64,000 bases of DNA, from assembly GCF_004168035.1 (NCBI RefSeq), contig NZ_SDPU01000028.1, forward strand, positions 237,637 through 301,636. The letters are read 5' to 3'. Position numbers and translations under genes: made by a program. This DNA comes from Nocardioides iriomotensis. GTDB lineage: Bacteria > Actinomycetota > Actinomycetes > Propionibacteriales > Nocardioidaceae. Below are positions 25,710-35,372 of the stretch, piece after piece (the first letter of the stretch is position 1; the number at the start of each line of letters is the position of its first letter). The notes beneath the pieces are model-generated. The model had not been told where the DNA came from, ran no database searches, and was given only the letters and a program-made list of their open reading frames with translations.

Positions 25710-27029
25710 CTACGTGGCCGACACCCACACCGCCTCGACGCGGTCCGGCGCGTCCGGCGGGGCCACGTACGACCGCGCAGACACCCGGTCGCGTCCGAGC
25801 GCCTTGGCCTCGAACAGCGCCTGGTCCGCCTGCGTCATCGTCTCCGCGAGCTCGACGCCGAGCTCGTGCTGCGTGACGCCGGCGACACCCACGCTCACCG
25901 TCACCCGCTCGCCCGAGGTCGGCATCACCGCCTCGGCGATCGCGCGCCGCAGCCGCTCGGCGACCGCTGACGCCTCGTCGTACGGCGTCGCCGGGAGGAA
26001 CACGCAGAACTCCTCGCCGCCGAACCGCGCGATCAAGTCGTCCGCCCGCACCTGGCTGCGCAGGGTGTCGGCGACGACGACCAGCGCCTCGTCGCCGACG
26101 AGGTGGCCCCAGGCGTCGTTGTAGCGCTTGAAGTAGTCGAGGTCGACGAACGCGATGCTCCACGGCTGCCGCCGCGCGATGCAGCGCTCGCGGCCGAGGA
26201 CGGCGAGCCGGCGCCACGACTCGAAGCGCAGCAGGCCGGTCTTGTCGTCGACCTCCGCCTGCTCGCGCAGCGAGTCGTGCAGCGCCGCACGCTGCGCGAG
26301 ACCGTAGACCGGGATCACCAGCAGCACGAACCACGGCCCGCCGGTCCAGATCGCCGCGAACAGACCGCCGAGCAGCAGCACCGACGCCTCGGTGGTGTAG
26401 AAGGACCGGCTGCGCAGCGTGCGCCGCAGCCACTCCTCGTCGCCCGCGTGGTTGAGGTACGCCGACAGGTGGAACAGCCCGGTCTCGACGGCGAGGAACG
26501 CCACCGCGGCCAGGACCACCGCGACGGTCCCGCTGAACCCGTTCCCGTGCACGAAGTTGGTCTCGTCGCCCATCACGAAGGCGGCGAACACTCCGGCGAC
26601 GAACCCGGCGATGACGAGGTACGCCGCCGACCCGACCCACTTCCACAGCGGGACGCGAAGGCCGCGCCAGCGCGCGTGGGCGTAGGAGATCGCCACGACC
26701 GGCACGAGGTACGGCGTGGGCAGCAGCAGCGCCGACGTGAACGCCCACGCCGAGAGCGCCTTGTGCGGACGCTGGCTGTCGACCAGGCCGCCCTCGGCGA
26801 TGCGGCCGAGCTCGACGTTGAGCGCCGACAGCAGGACGAGCAGCAGTGCGGTCAGGATCGGCTGGTGCGCCGTACCGGTGCGGCCGGCGTCGGCCAGCGC
26901 GAAGGGGACCACGAGGGCGACGGCGATCGCGGCCACGATGAGCACCTGGACCCGCAGCGGCGTCGCCGAGAACGCGGACCGCTCGGCGGTGTCCGCGCCG
27001 GCGGTGCCCGAGTCCCCGTTGGCGCTCAC
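25710..27029 (-). CDS. Membrane-bound diguanylate cyclase (GGDEF)
   Basis: A 439-residue protein. Residues ~30-260 hold about seven hydrophobic helices, then a short coil (LHDSLREQAEVDDKTGLLRF) leads into a GGDEF domain. The active loop is RFGGEEFCVF (~340), intact for GTP binding and c-di-GMP synthesis. AFVDLDYFKRYND carries the metal ligand. GTG 27029 has a GGGAG upstream; the open frame above it is antisense to the DUF2461 gene. The membrane part may sense a ligand. No EAL domain is fused. Confidence 0.9.
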   Translation of the reverse strand: MSANGDSGTAGADTAERSAFSATPLRVQVLIVAAIAVALVVPFALADAGRTGTAHQPILTALLLVLLSALNVELGRIAEGGLVDSQRPHKALSAWAFTSALLLPTPYLVPVVAISYAHARWRGLRVPLWKWVGSAAYLVIAGFVAGVFAAFVMGDETNFVHGNGFSGTVAVVLAAVAFLAVETGLFHLSAYLNHAGDEEWLRRTLRSRSFYTTEASVLLLGGLFAAIWTGGPWFVLLVIPVYGLAQRAALHDSLREQAEVDDKTGLLRFESWRRLAVLGRERCIARRQPWSIAFVDLDYFKRYNDAWGHLVGDEALVVVADTLRSQVRADDLIARFGGEEFCVFLPATPYDEASAVAERLRRAIAEAVMPTSGERVTVSVGVAGVTQHELGVELAETMTQADQALFEAKALGRDRVSARSYVAPPDAPDRVEAVWVSAT

Positions 27030-27067
27030 GCTGGGATGCTCCCACAGGGGGCGCTGCAGGGCCGGGA

Positions 27068-27073
27068 TAGCGT
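27068..27073 (+). promoter_or_regulatory. Leaderless -10 box of DUF2461 gene
   Basis: TAGCGT ends 7 bases before ATG 27081; no ribosome site. Confidence 0.5.
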
Positions 27074-27080
27074 CGTGTCC

Positions 27081-27710
27081 ATGACGTTCACGGGCTTCCC
27101 GGTCGCCGCCCTCGACTTCTACGACGACCTGGAGATGGACAACACCAAGTCGTTCTGGGCCGCGCACAAGGAGACCTACGACGCCGCGGTCAAGACGCCG
27201 ATGACCGCGCTCGTGTCGGCGCTGGAGGAGGAGTTCGGGCCGGCCAAGATCTTCCGGCCCTACCGGGACGTGCGGTTCGCCAAGGACAAGACGCCGTACA
27301 AGACCCACCAGGGTGCGTACGTCGCGATCGCCCCCGCGACCGGCTGGTACGTGCAGGTCTCCGCCCCCGGCGTCCGCGTCGGGGCCGGCTTCTACGACGC
27401 GGACTCGACCCGGCTGGCGGCGTTCCGCGACGGCGTCGCCGACGACCGCACCGGCCCCGAGCTGGAGAAGATCCTGAAGAAGCTCACCCGGGCCGGCTGG
27501 GAGGTCGGCGGCGAGACGCTCAAGACCTCGCCGCGCGGGTACGACGCCGAGCACCCGCGGATCGAGCTGCTGCGGCACAAGTCGCTGACCGTCGGCCGCG
27601 ACTACGGCTTCGAGCCGGTGATCCACACACCCGAGCTGCTCGACAAGGTGCGCAAGGACTGGCGGGCGGCCCGCCCGTTCGTGGACTGGGTGGCCGCCCG
27701 CCTCTCCTGA
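27081..27710 (+). CDS. DUF2461 family protein
   Basis: A 209-residue protein matching the DUF2461 (TIGR02453) family, seen from FPVAALDFYDDLEMDNTK near the N-terminus, FRPYRDVRFAKDKTPYKTH, and YYVQ-type strand WYVQVSAPGVRVGAGFY. The family is widespread but has no established activity. It has its own leaderless promoter, is divergent from the GGDEF gene and stops 3 bases from the convergent lon gene. Confidence 0.88.
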   Translation: MTFTGFPVAALDFYDDLEMDNTKSFWAAHKETYDAAVKTPMTALVSALEEEFGPAKIFRPYRDVRFAKDKTPYKTHQGAYVAIAPATGWYVQVSAPGVRVGAGFYDADSTRLAAFRDGVADDRTGPELEKILKKLTRAGWEVGGETLKTSPRGYDAEHPRIELLRHKSLTVGRDYGFEPVIHTPELLDKVRKDWRAARPFVDWVAARLS

Positions 27711-27713
27711 GCG

Positions 27714-30056
<2,343 letters not shown>

Positions 30057-30071
30057 GCCTTCACCTCTGTT

Positions 30072-30092
30072 CTTGACAGGTGAAGGCTCAAC
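30072..30092. promoter_or_regulatory. HAIR-like (HspR) site before lon
   Basis: CTTGA, 11 bases, TCAAC. The HspR consensus is CTTGAGT-N7-ACTCAAG, so spacing is exact and 10 of 14 fixed bases match. It lies 16 bases before the lon ATG, over the expected promoter. Confidence 0.5.
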
Positions 30093-30110
30093 TCTTGCGA
30101 CCGCGCCGGT

Positions 30111-30147
30111 GTTCCGCCCGAACCGTCCTGTTCGCCCTGGGCGGAAC
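30111..30147 (-). terminator. Possible terminator of secreted GH25-like gene
   Basis: GTTCCGCCC (30111-30119) and GGGCGGAAC (30139-30147) form a 9-bp stem with a 19-base loop, 6 bases past the minus-strand stop at 30154. It is moderate in strength. Confidence 0.4.
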
Positions 30148-30153
30148 CAACGG

Positions 30154-30987
30154 TCAGAACTTCACGAACCAGTGGTCCAGGACGTCCTCGGCGGGCGTGC
30201 CCGGACACAGCACGTTGTGGTCGCGGTCGTCGTCCCACCACTGGCCGATGACGGCCCGACCGCCCTGGAACCGCCCGGTGCGGCACATCCCGAGCGCACG
30301 GCGCTGGTTGGTCGGGCCGGCGCTGCGCCACTCGGGCAGGCCGTAGCGGGTGCCGCCCATGATCTGCCGCCACAACGTCGCGACGGAGTAGAAGCCGACC
30401 CTCAGGCCCGCGTCGCGGTAGGCCCGCAGGACGCCGTCGACCACCGGCTTGTTCAGCCGGGGCCGGGCCGTCCAGGGCGCCGGCGGGCTGACCGGCTCGA
30501 CGTCGACCCAGACGGCCGGGGAGTCCAGCCCGACGGCCTGCATCTCCGCGACGTTGAGCTTCGCCTGGGCGTAGCCGGAGTTGTACAGCCGACCGCGCAG
30601 GGTCCGGTCGGAGCGCGGCCCGGCGTCGCCGTACAGGCGCAGCTGCTTGTCCGTCGGGTACGTCGCGACGGCGTACGCCGAGGCCCACATCTGGCGCTCG
30701 CGGGCGTACTCGACGTGCGAGGCGAGGCACGGGTTGGGGTGGAACGCCGGTCCGTTGGTGAGGCCGATGACCACGAAGCGGGCGGTGCCGCGCGGCAGCG
30801 GCTTGCCCAGGGTCTCGCGGGAGGGGATGCCGAGGCCCTTGGGGCAGTTCGGCCAGGAGATGTCCGCGCCGACGACCGGTCCCGGGCCGAGCCGGGCGGC
30901 GTCGGGCTCGGGCATGGGCGTGGCCGACACCGCGGTCGCGGCAGCCGTGACCGCCGCCAGGACCGCCTTGAGCAGCTCGCCGAGCAC
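30154..30987 (-). CDS. Secreted GH25-like/DUF1906-like TIM-barrel protein
   Basis: A 277-residue exported protein. The N-terminal hydrophobic stretch LLKAVLAAVTAAATAVSA is a probable signal peptide. The mature part starts VVGADISWPNCPKG and has PAVWVDVEPV, acidic residues placed like those of lysozyme-type GH25 or DUF1906 barrels, plus WWDDDRDHNVLCPG. It may act on cell-wall glycans, but catalytic residues are not certain. GTG 30987 is preceded by GAGGAG at 5 bases. It begins 15 bases after the rrf2 stop, probably co-transcribed. Confidence 0.7.
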   Translation of the reverse strand: MLGELLKAVLAAVTAAATAVSATPMPEPDAARLGPGPVVGADISWPNCPKGLGIPSRETLGKPLPRGTARFVVIGLTNGPAFHPNPCLASHVEYARERQMWASAYAVATYPTDKQLRLYGDAGPRSDRTLRGRLYNSGYAQAKLNVAEMQAVGLDSPAVWVDVEPVSPPAPWTARPRLNKPVVDGVLRAYRDAGLRVGFYSVATLWRQIMGGTRYGLPEWRSAGPTNQRRALGMCRTGRFQGGRAVIGQWWDDDRDHNVLCPGTPAEDVLDHWFVKF

Positions 30988-31001
30988 CCGTCTCCTCGTG
31001 G

Positions 31002-31460
31002 TCAGTGCGGCAGCCAGGCGTCCTCGGACTGGGTCCGGGACGTGACGGCCTTGGGCAGCTTGCCGTCCGCCAGGGCACGGATCGACACGTGCTCGAACAC
31101 GTCGCGCAGGCTGCTGCGCGCGGCGATCCACACGTGCTGGAGGACGTCGGCGGACTCGTTGTAGGTGACCGCCTCGGGCCGCAGGCCGTAGACGCTGACC
31201 AGGGGGCCGTCGACCGCGCGGATCACGTCGGCGACGCTGACGGTGCTGGGGTCGCGGGCCATCCGCCAGCCGCCGGACTGTCCGCGCTGGCTCATGACCA
31301 CGCCGGCACGGCGCAGGTCGGCGAGGATCGCCTGCAGGAAGCCGTGCGGGATGTCCTGGAGCCGGCCGAGCTCCTCGGCGCTGACCGGGGAACCCTCGCC
31401 CCGACTCGCGAGCTCGATGAGCGCGCGGAGGGCGTAGTCGGACTTGGCGGAGACGCGCAT
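31002..31460 (-). CDS. Rrf2-family transcriptional regulator
   Basis: A 152-residue winged-helix regulator. MRVSAKSDYALRALIELASR and GFLQAILADLRRAGVVMSQRGQSGGW are typical Rrf2 blocks. No cysteine occurs in the protein, so it cannot ligate an Fe-S cluster as IscR or NsrR do; a CymR-like or thiol-independent sensor is more likely. ATG 31460 is preferred to a TTG two codons upstream. TTGTCAGACAA, a perfect palindrome, lies 9 bases before the start, suggesting autoregulation. Confidence 0.9.
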   Translation of the reverse strand: MRVSAKSDYALRALIELASRGEGSPVSAEELGRLQDIPHGFLQAILADLRRAGVVMSQRGQSGGWRMARDPSTVSVADVIRAVDGPLVSVYGLRPEAVTYNESADVLQHVWIAARSSLRDVFEHVSIRALADGKLPKAVTSRTQSEDAWLPH

Positions 31461-31469
31461 GGGCAAAGT

Positions 31470-31480
31470 TTGTCAGACAA
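31470..31480. promoter_or_regulatory. Palindromic operator before rrf2 gene
   Basis: TTGTCAGACAA is a perfect 11-base palindrome 9 bases upstream of the Rrf2 start. A similar TTGTCTAGCAA (8 of 11 identical) lies upstream of the TauE gene, so the regulator may bind both. Confidence 0.55.
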
Positions 31481-31529
31481 GTACACAAAATGTGCGACAG
31501 GCTCCGCGCCCGGGGCGCCGGAGACGCCA

Positions 31530-31561
31530 CTCACCCCGTCCGGTGACCCGGACGGGGTGAG
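31530..31561 (-). terminator. Hairpin with 14-bp stem in TauE-rrf2 gap
   Basis: CTCACCCCGTCCGG (31530-31543) pairs perfectly with CCGGACGGGGTGAG (31548-31561) around the loop TGAC. It insulates rrf2 from the upstream exporter gene on the same strand. Confidence 0.75.
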
Positions 31562-31648
31562 CGTGGGAGCGGACCCCTGTCCGTCCGCTCTCGCTGTGGC
31601 ACCCGTTTCTCCCCCTGCGTTCCGCCGGCTCTGGCCGGTCGGGGGATA

Positions 31649-31684
31649 CGGGGCCCGGTGGAGGGTGCGCACCACCGGGCCCCG
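31649..31684 (-). terminator. Terminator of TauE/SafE gene
   Basis: CGGGGCCCGGTGG (31649-31661) pairs with CCACCGGGCCCCG (31672-31684), a 13-bp stem, 16 bases beyond the exporter stop. With the hairpin at 31530 it makes a tandem terminator. Confidence 0.7.
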
Positions 31685-31700
31685 CACTCGTGGGCACGTC

Positions 31701-32591
31701 TCAGACGTGCACGACCTCCTGCTCCGGCGTGGTCTTGGCGACCCGCTCCTGCTTGACGGCCCAGGCGATCAGGACGACCCAGGCGACGAAGATGGCGGCG
31801 GCGGCGACGGCGACCATGCCGCCGGTGGCGCCGAGCGCCTCGAGGATGGTCTTGGCGTTGGTCAGGATGATCAGGCCGCCGGCGGCGACACCGAGCACGC
31901 GGGGCGCGATGTGCCGGACCAGCCAGGCGGCGAACGGCGCGGCGATGGCACCACCGACGAGCAGCGCGGCCGCGATGTCCCAGCGGATGCCCTGGCTGCC
32001 GAGCGCGAACAGGAAGCCCAGCGAGCCACCGACGGCGACGACGAACTCGGAGGTGTCGATCGAGCCGATGACCTTGCGCGGCTCCATCCGGCCGGAGGCC
32101 AGCAGGGTCGGGGTGCCGACGGGGCCCCAGCCACCGCCGCCGATGGCGTCCATCAGGCCGGCGACGAGGCCGAGCGGGACGAGGAACGGACCGGAGACCT
32201 TGCCCGAGAACGACGGCCGACGGCCGCCGAGGCGCAGGAAGCGGTAGAGGACGTACAGACCCAGCGCGAGCAGCAGACCCGCGACCCAGGGCTTGGCGGC
32301 GTCGCCGTCGATGCTGGCCAGGAAGGTGGCGCCGGCGAAGGCGCCGATGCCGCCGGGCACCGCGATGATGCTGACGGTGCGCCAGTCGACGTTGCCGAGC
32401 TTGTGGTGGCTGATGCCGGAGACCAGCGTGGTGCCGATCTCGGAGAAGTGGACGGCGGCCGACGCTGCGGCCGGCGCGATGCCGGTGGCGAGCAGGAGCG
32501 TCGAGGAGGTGACGCCGTACGCCATGCCGAGGGACCCGTCGACGAGCTGGGCAAAGAAGCCCACCAGGCCGAGAACGATGAGACTGCGCAT
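31701..32591 (-). CDS. Sulfite exporter TauE/SafE family permease
   Basis: A 296-residue membrane protein of the TauE/SafE family with about eight helices in two related halves. The first half shows VGFFAQLVDGSLGMAYGV and HFSEIGTTLVSGISH; the second has GLVAGLMDAIGGGGWGPVGTPTLL, a hallmark loop. Family members export sulfite, sulfoacetate or other small anions. It is upstream of rrf2 on the same strand but separated by two hairpins. The 178-base region before it is AT-rich for this genome and contains a TTGTCTAGCAA element. Confidence 0.9.
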   Translation of the reverse strand: MRSLIVLGLVGFFAQLVDGSLGMAYGVTSSTLLLATGIAPAAASAAVHFSEIGTTLVSGISHHKLGNVDWRTVSIIAVPGGIGAFAGATFLASIDGDAAKPWVAGLLLALGLYVLYRFLRLGGRRPSFSGKVSGPFLVPLGLVAGLMDAIGGGGWGPVGTPTLLASGRMEPRKVIGSIDTSEFVVAVGGSLGFLFALGSQGIRWDIAAALLVGGAIAAPFAAWLVRHIAPRVLGVAAGGLIILTNAKTILEALGATGGMVAVAAAAIFVAWVVLIAWAVKQERVAKTTPEQEVVHV

Positions 32592-32635
32592 GAAGGTTGC
32601 ACCCTTTCAAGGCGGATTCGGACAGTGAACCGCGT

Positions 32636-32646
32636 TTGTCTAGCAA
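32636..32646. promoter_or_regulatory. Rrf2-like operator candidate before TauE gene
   Basis: TTGTCTAGCAA, 8 of 11 bases like the palindrome before rrf2, 45 bases upstream of the TauE start, inside an unusually AT-rich promoter stretch (32630-32690). Confidence 0.4.
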
Positions 32647-32757
32647 TTTTGTATCTCTAGCAGTTCAGTACGTTAATGACCCGCCGGCGCAAAAGTCAAC
32701 CAAGTCAGTCGTGTTGGGCGTGTCACACCGGTTCCCGGCCGCGCGGCACGCTCCTTC

Positions 32758-32763
32758 TATCCT
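32758..32763 (+). promoter_or_regulatory. Leaderless -10 box of sulfotransferase-like gene
   Basis: TATCCT ends 6 bases before ATG 32770. Confidence 0.5.
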
Positions 32764-32769
32764 CGGCAC

Positions 32770-33915
32770 ATGAGCAGCGAGCCGGGGCGGGCACGCGTCG
32801 TCGTGCACGTGGGAGTCCCCAAGAGCGGTACGTCGTTCCTCCAGGCCACGCTGCGCGAGAACGCCGACCGGCTCGCGGAGCAGGGCGTCTGGCACCCGGC
32901 GCAGCAGCACCGTGGCATGTTCCACGCCGCCCTCGAGCTCACCGGCAACCATCCGGGGTGGGGGGTGCCGCAGAAGCGCATCGACGGCACCTGGGCCGAG
33001 CTGTGCCGCGAGGCGCTGCGCCGCGGCGGCACCACGGTCTTCAGCCACGAGCTGTTCAGCAACGTCGCCGCGAAGGACGTCGGACCGGCGCTCGCCCACC
33101 TCGACGGCGCCGACGTGCACGTCGTCGTCACCGCGCGCGACCTGGCCCGCCAGCTGCCCGCCGAGTGGCAGGAGGGCGTCAAGCACGGTCGCGGGCTGCG
33201 CTTCGACTCGTTCCTCCGGCGGGTGCTCGACCCCGCCCGCTCGCACACCCACGCGCAGAAGTTCTGGCGGCACCAGGACATCGCCGAGATCCTCGACCGC
33301 TGGGGCGGGTCACTCCCGCCCGACCACGTGCACGTCGTCACCTGCCCGCCGCCGGGAGCGCCGCGCGACCTGCTCTGGAAGCGGTTCTGCTCGGTGGCCG
33401 ACATCGAGCCGGGTTCGGTGACCTTCCCCGCGGTCGGAGCGAACACCTCCCTCGGCGTCAACGCCGTCGACGTGCTCCGCCGGGTGAACCGCCGGCTCCG
33501 CCAGGGCGACGCGCCCCCGCACCTGCGGCGCACCGTCAAGCAGGTCCTGGTCAACGAGGCGCTGCGCTCCGACGACTCCGACCGGGTCGCCACGCCGACC
33601 GCCGCACTCCCGCAGCTGCAGGCGATCACCGACGGCTGGCGCAAGCGGATCGAGGAGGCGGGGTACGACGTGGTCGGCGACCTGGCCGACCTCGACCCTC
33701 AGCCCCCGACCGGGGGCGTCGCGGCCGACCACCGGGTGACCCCGCGGGCCTCGCGGGACGTCGCCGTCGACGCGGTCGCCGTCCTGACCAAGGAGGTCGC
33801 CGCGCTGCGGGCCGAGGTCAAGGAGTTCCGGGACGCCCGCGAGGCACGCGCCTCGACCTCCACCGCGCGGCGCGTGGCGCGCGCGGTGAGGCGGCGGCTG
33901 CGCCGCTCGCGGTAG
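32770..33915 (+). CDS. Sulfotransferase-like P-loop protein
   Basis: A 381-residue protein starting with VVVHVGVPKSGTSFLQATL, whose PKSGTS loop (residues ~17-22) matches the 5'-phosphosulfate-binding loop of PAPS-dependent sulfotransferases. VVVTARDLARQLPAEWQ resembles the 3'-phosphate region. The C-terminal ~60 residues are a charged coil rich in Arg. Proteins like this are common in Nocardioides-type genomes; the acceptor (glycan or lipid) is unknown. No signal peptide. Leaderless promoter. Confidence 0.75.
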   Translation: MSSEPGRARVVVHVGVPKSGTSFLQATLRENADRLAEQGVWHPAQQHRGMFHAALELTGNHPGWGVPQKRIDGTWAELCREALRRGGTTVFSHELFSNVAAKDVGPALAHLDGADVHVVVTARDLARQLPAEWQEGVKHGRGLRFDSFLRRVLDPARSHTHAQKFWRHQDIAEILDRWGGSLPPDHVHVVTCPPPGAPRDLLWKRFCSVADIEPGSVTFPAVGANTSLGVNAVDVLRRVNRRLRQGDAPPHLRRTVKQVLVNEALRSDDSDRVATPTAALPQLQAITDGWRKRIEEAGYDVVGDLADLDPQPPTGGVAADHRVTPRASRDVAVDAVAVLTKEVAALRAEVKEFRDAREARASTSTARRVARAVRRRLRRSR

Positions 33916-33970
33916 GTCGGGTCGGTCGCCGGGTCTTGCCAGCCGGGCCGGTCGGGCTGAGGCTGGCCGC

Positions 33971-34171
33971 ATGAGCGAGCAGGCCGGCGAGTCCGACTAC
34001 GGGTACGACCTCGTCCACGAGGAGGTCGTCGCCGCGCGGCCGACACCCCCGCCCGACGCCGGCCGACCCGCCGCACCCGACGTGGGCCCCGAGCTCGAGG
34101 ACGGGGGCGACCTGTCCTACGACCTCGCGCACGAGGTGCCGCGCGCCGAGGAGCAGGGCTCGGGCTCCTAG
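33971..34171 (+). CDS. Small acidic protein with internal repeat (66 residues)
   Basis: A 66-residue acidic, Pro-rich protein. The motif DYGYDLVHEEV near residue 9 is echoed as DLSYDLAHEVP near residue 48, i.e. a duplicated [YS]YDL[AV]HE element separated by a Pro/Ala linker. No membrane or signal segment. It resembles no family I can name. A GAGGCT box 6 bases before the ATG fits a leaderless start. It converges on folE with 13 bases between stops. Confidence 0.55.
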   Translation: MSEQAGESDYGYDLVHEEVVAARPTPPPDAGRPAAPDVGPELEDGGDLSYDLAHEVPRAEEQGSGS

Positions 34172-34184
34172 GGTCGCGGGACGG

Positions 34185-34811
34185 TCAGCGCGGGCGCGTC
34201 CCCCGGACGAGGTCGAGGAACTCGGCGCGGCTCGACGGGTGGGTGCGCAGGGTGCCCAGCAGTGCGGAGGTGACGGTCCGCGTCCCGGGTGCCCGCACCC
34301 CGCGCAGGGTCATGCACGTGTGCTCGGCCTCGATGACGACGCCGACCCCGCGCGGCGTGAGGTGCTCCTGGAGGTGCTCGGCGACCTGCTTGGTCAGCCG
34401 CTCCTGGGTCTGGGCACGATGGCTGTAGAGGTCGACGACGCGGGCGAGCTTGGACAGCCCGAGGACGTGGTCGGCCGGCAGGTAGCCGACGTGCGCGACC
34501 CCGACGAACGGGAGCATGTGGTGCTCGCACAGCGACCGGACCGGGATGTCCTCGACGACGACCAGCTCGTCGTACTCCTCGGAGTTGGGGAACGTCGTGA
34601 AGTCGAACGACGGTGCGGTCAGCATCTCGGCGTACGCCGCGACCATCCGGCGGGGCGTCTCGCGCATGTGTGGCGAGTCGAGCGGGAGGCCGAGCGCGGC
34701 GAGGAGGGTCGTGGCGGCGGCTTCGGCGGTCTCGCGGTCGACGTCGACGTGGGGGGCCGACATCCGGGCCCGCAGGGGCAGCACGTGCGCCTCCGGCTGA
34801 CGCGAGCTCAT
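34185..34811 (-). CDS. folE: GTP cyclohydrolase I
   Basis: A 208-residue FolE of normal size. Zinc-site and catalytic blocks are present: RSLCEHHMLPFVGVAHVGYL, SKLARVVDLYSHRAQTQERL and EAEHTCMTLRGV (second Cys ligand). It opens GTP to 7,8-dihydroneopterin triphosphate, the first step to tetrahydrofolate or pterin cofactors. Its ATG overlaps the stop of the DoxX-like gene (ATGA), so the two are translationally coupled, an uncommon pairing. An in-frame ATG 16 codons in would remove only the unconserved start. Confidence 0.95.
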   Translation of the reverse strand: MSSRQPEAHVLPLRARMSAPHVDVDRETAEAAATTLLAALGLPLDSPHMRETPRRMVAAYAEMLTAPSFDFTTFPNSEEYDELVVVEDIPVRSLCEHHMLPFVGVAHVGYLPADHVLGLSKLARVVDLYSHRAQTQERLTKQVAEHLQEHLTPRGVGVVIEAEHTCMTLRGVRAPGTRTVTSALLGTLRTHPSSRAEFLDLVRGTRPR

Positions 34812-35242
34812 GCGACGTCCGGCGCGGTACGGCGGGCCGCGGCGAGCCGGGCCAGGGCGAGCGCCGCGACGAGCAGGCCGAAGTCACGCAGGGCGATGTC
34901 GTAGTACTCGCCCATCGTCACGAGGTTGACGATGATCCCGAGCAGCCAGGCGGCGACGACGTACCCGCCGAGGTCGGGTCGCACGGCGACCAGGATGCCG
35001 GCCACCACCTCGACGACGCCGACGACCAGCATCGCCTGGTGGGCGGTGCCGGGGACGAGGTCGTTGACCCAGGGCGCGAGGTACTGGTCCCAGTCGGTGA
35101 GGAGGCCGGCGAACTTGTCCAGCCCGAACGCGATGGGCGCCACCGTGAAGACGGTGCGCAGCAGGAGGAAGGCCTGGTCGGCGCCGCGGGACGCGCCGAC
35201 CGCGGTGGTGGACGAGGACTGCGGGATGTCGGTGTGTGCCAT
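34808..35242 (-). CDS. DoxX-like membrane protein
   Basis: A 144-residue protein with four hydrophobic helices (FLLLRTVFTVAPIAFGLDKF, MLVVGVVEVVAGILVAV, YVVAAWLLGIIVNLV, GLLVAALALARLAA), the DoxX/DUF417-type layout. GAGGAG precedes ATG 35242. It is coupled to folE and divergent from an ArsR-like regulator, with TTCTA/TAGAA repeats between them. Known DoxX relatives link to thiol and sulfur redox balance in mycobacteria; role here unproven. Confidence 0.8.
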   Translation of the reverse strand: MAHTDIPQSSSTTAVGASRGADQAFLLLRTVFTVAPIAFGLDKFAGLLTDWDQYLAPWVNDLVPGTAHQAMLVVGVVEVVAGILVAVRPDLGGYVVAAWLLGIIVNLVTMGEYYDIALRDFGLLVAALALARLAAARRTAPDVA

Positions 35243-35256
35243 GGCGGGCTCCTCAC

Positions 35257-35325
35257 TTCTAAAAGGTAGATTCTTGAACGCTAGAACCTCCTCCACTGTT
35301 TCGTCAAGATGCTCGTCCTTTAGAA
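35257..35325. promoter_or_regulatory. TTCTA/TAGAA repeat region between DoxX-folE and ArsR-like gene
   Basis: TTCTA (35257-35261) with TAGA at 35267, TTCT at 35271, TAGAA at 35282 and TAGAA at 35321. TTCTAAAAGG near the DoxX start mirrors CCTTTAGAA near the regulator start. This AT-rich divergent stretch is the likely operator and promoter region for both units. Confidence 0.5.
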
Positions 35326-35372
35326 TGTGGACGCGAGAGTGGACGCCGGACCGGACGGACCAGGGAGGCGAT

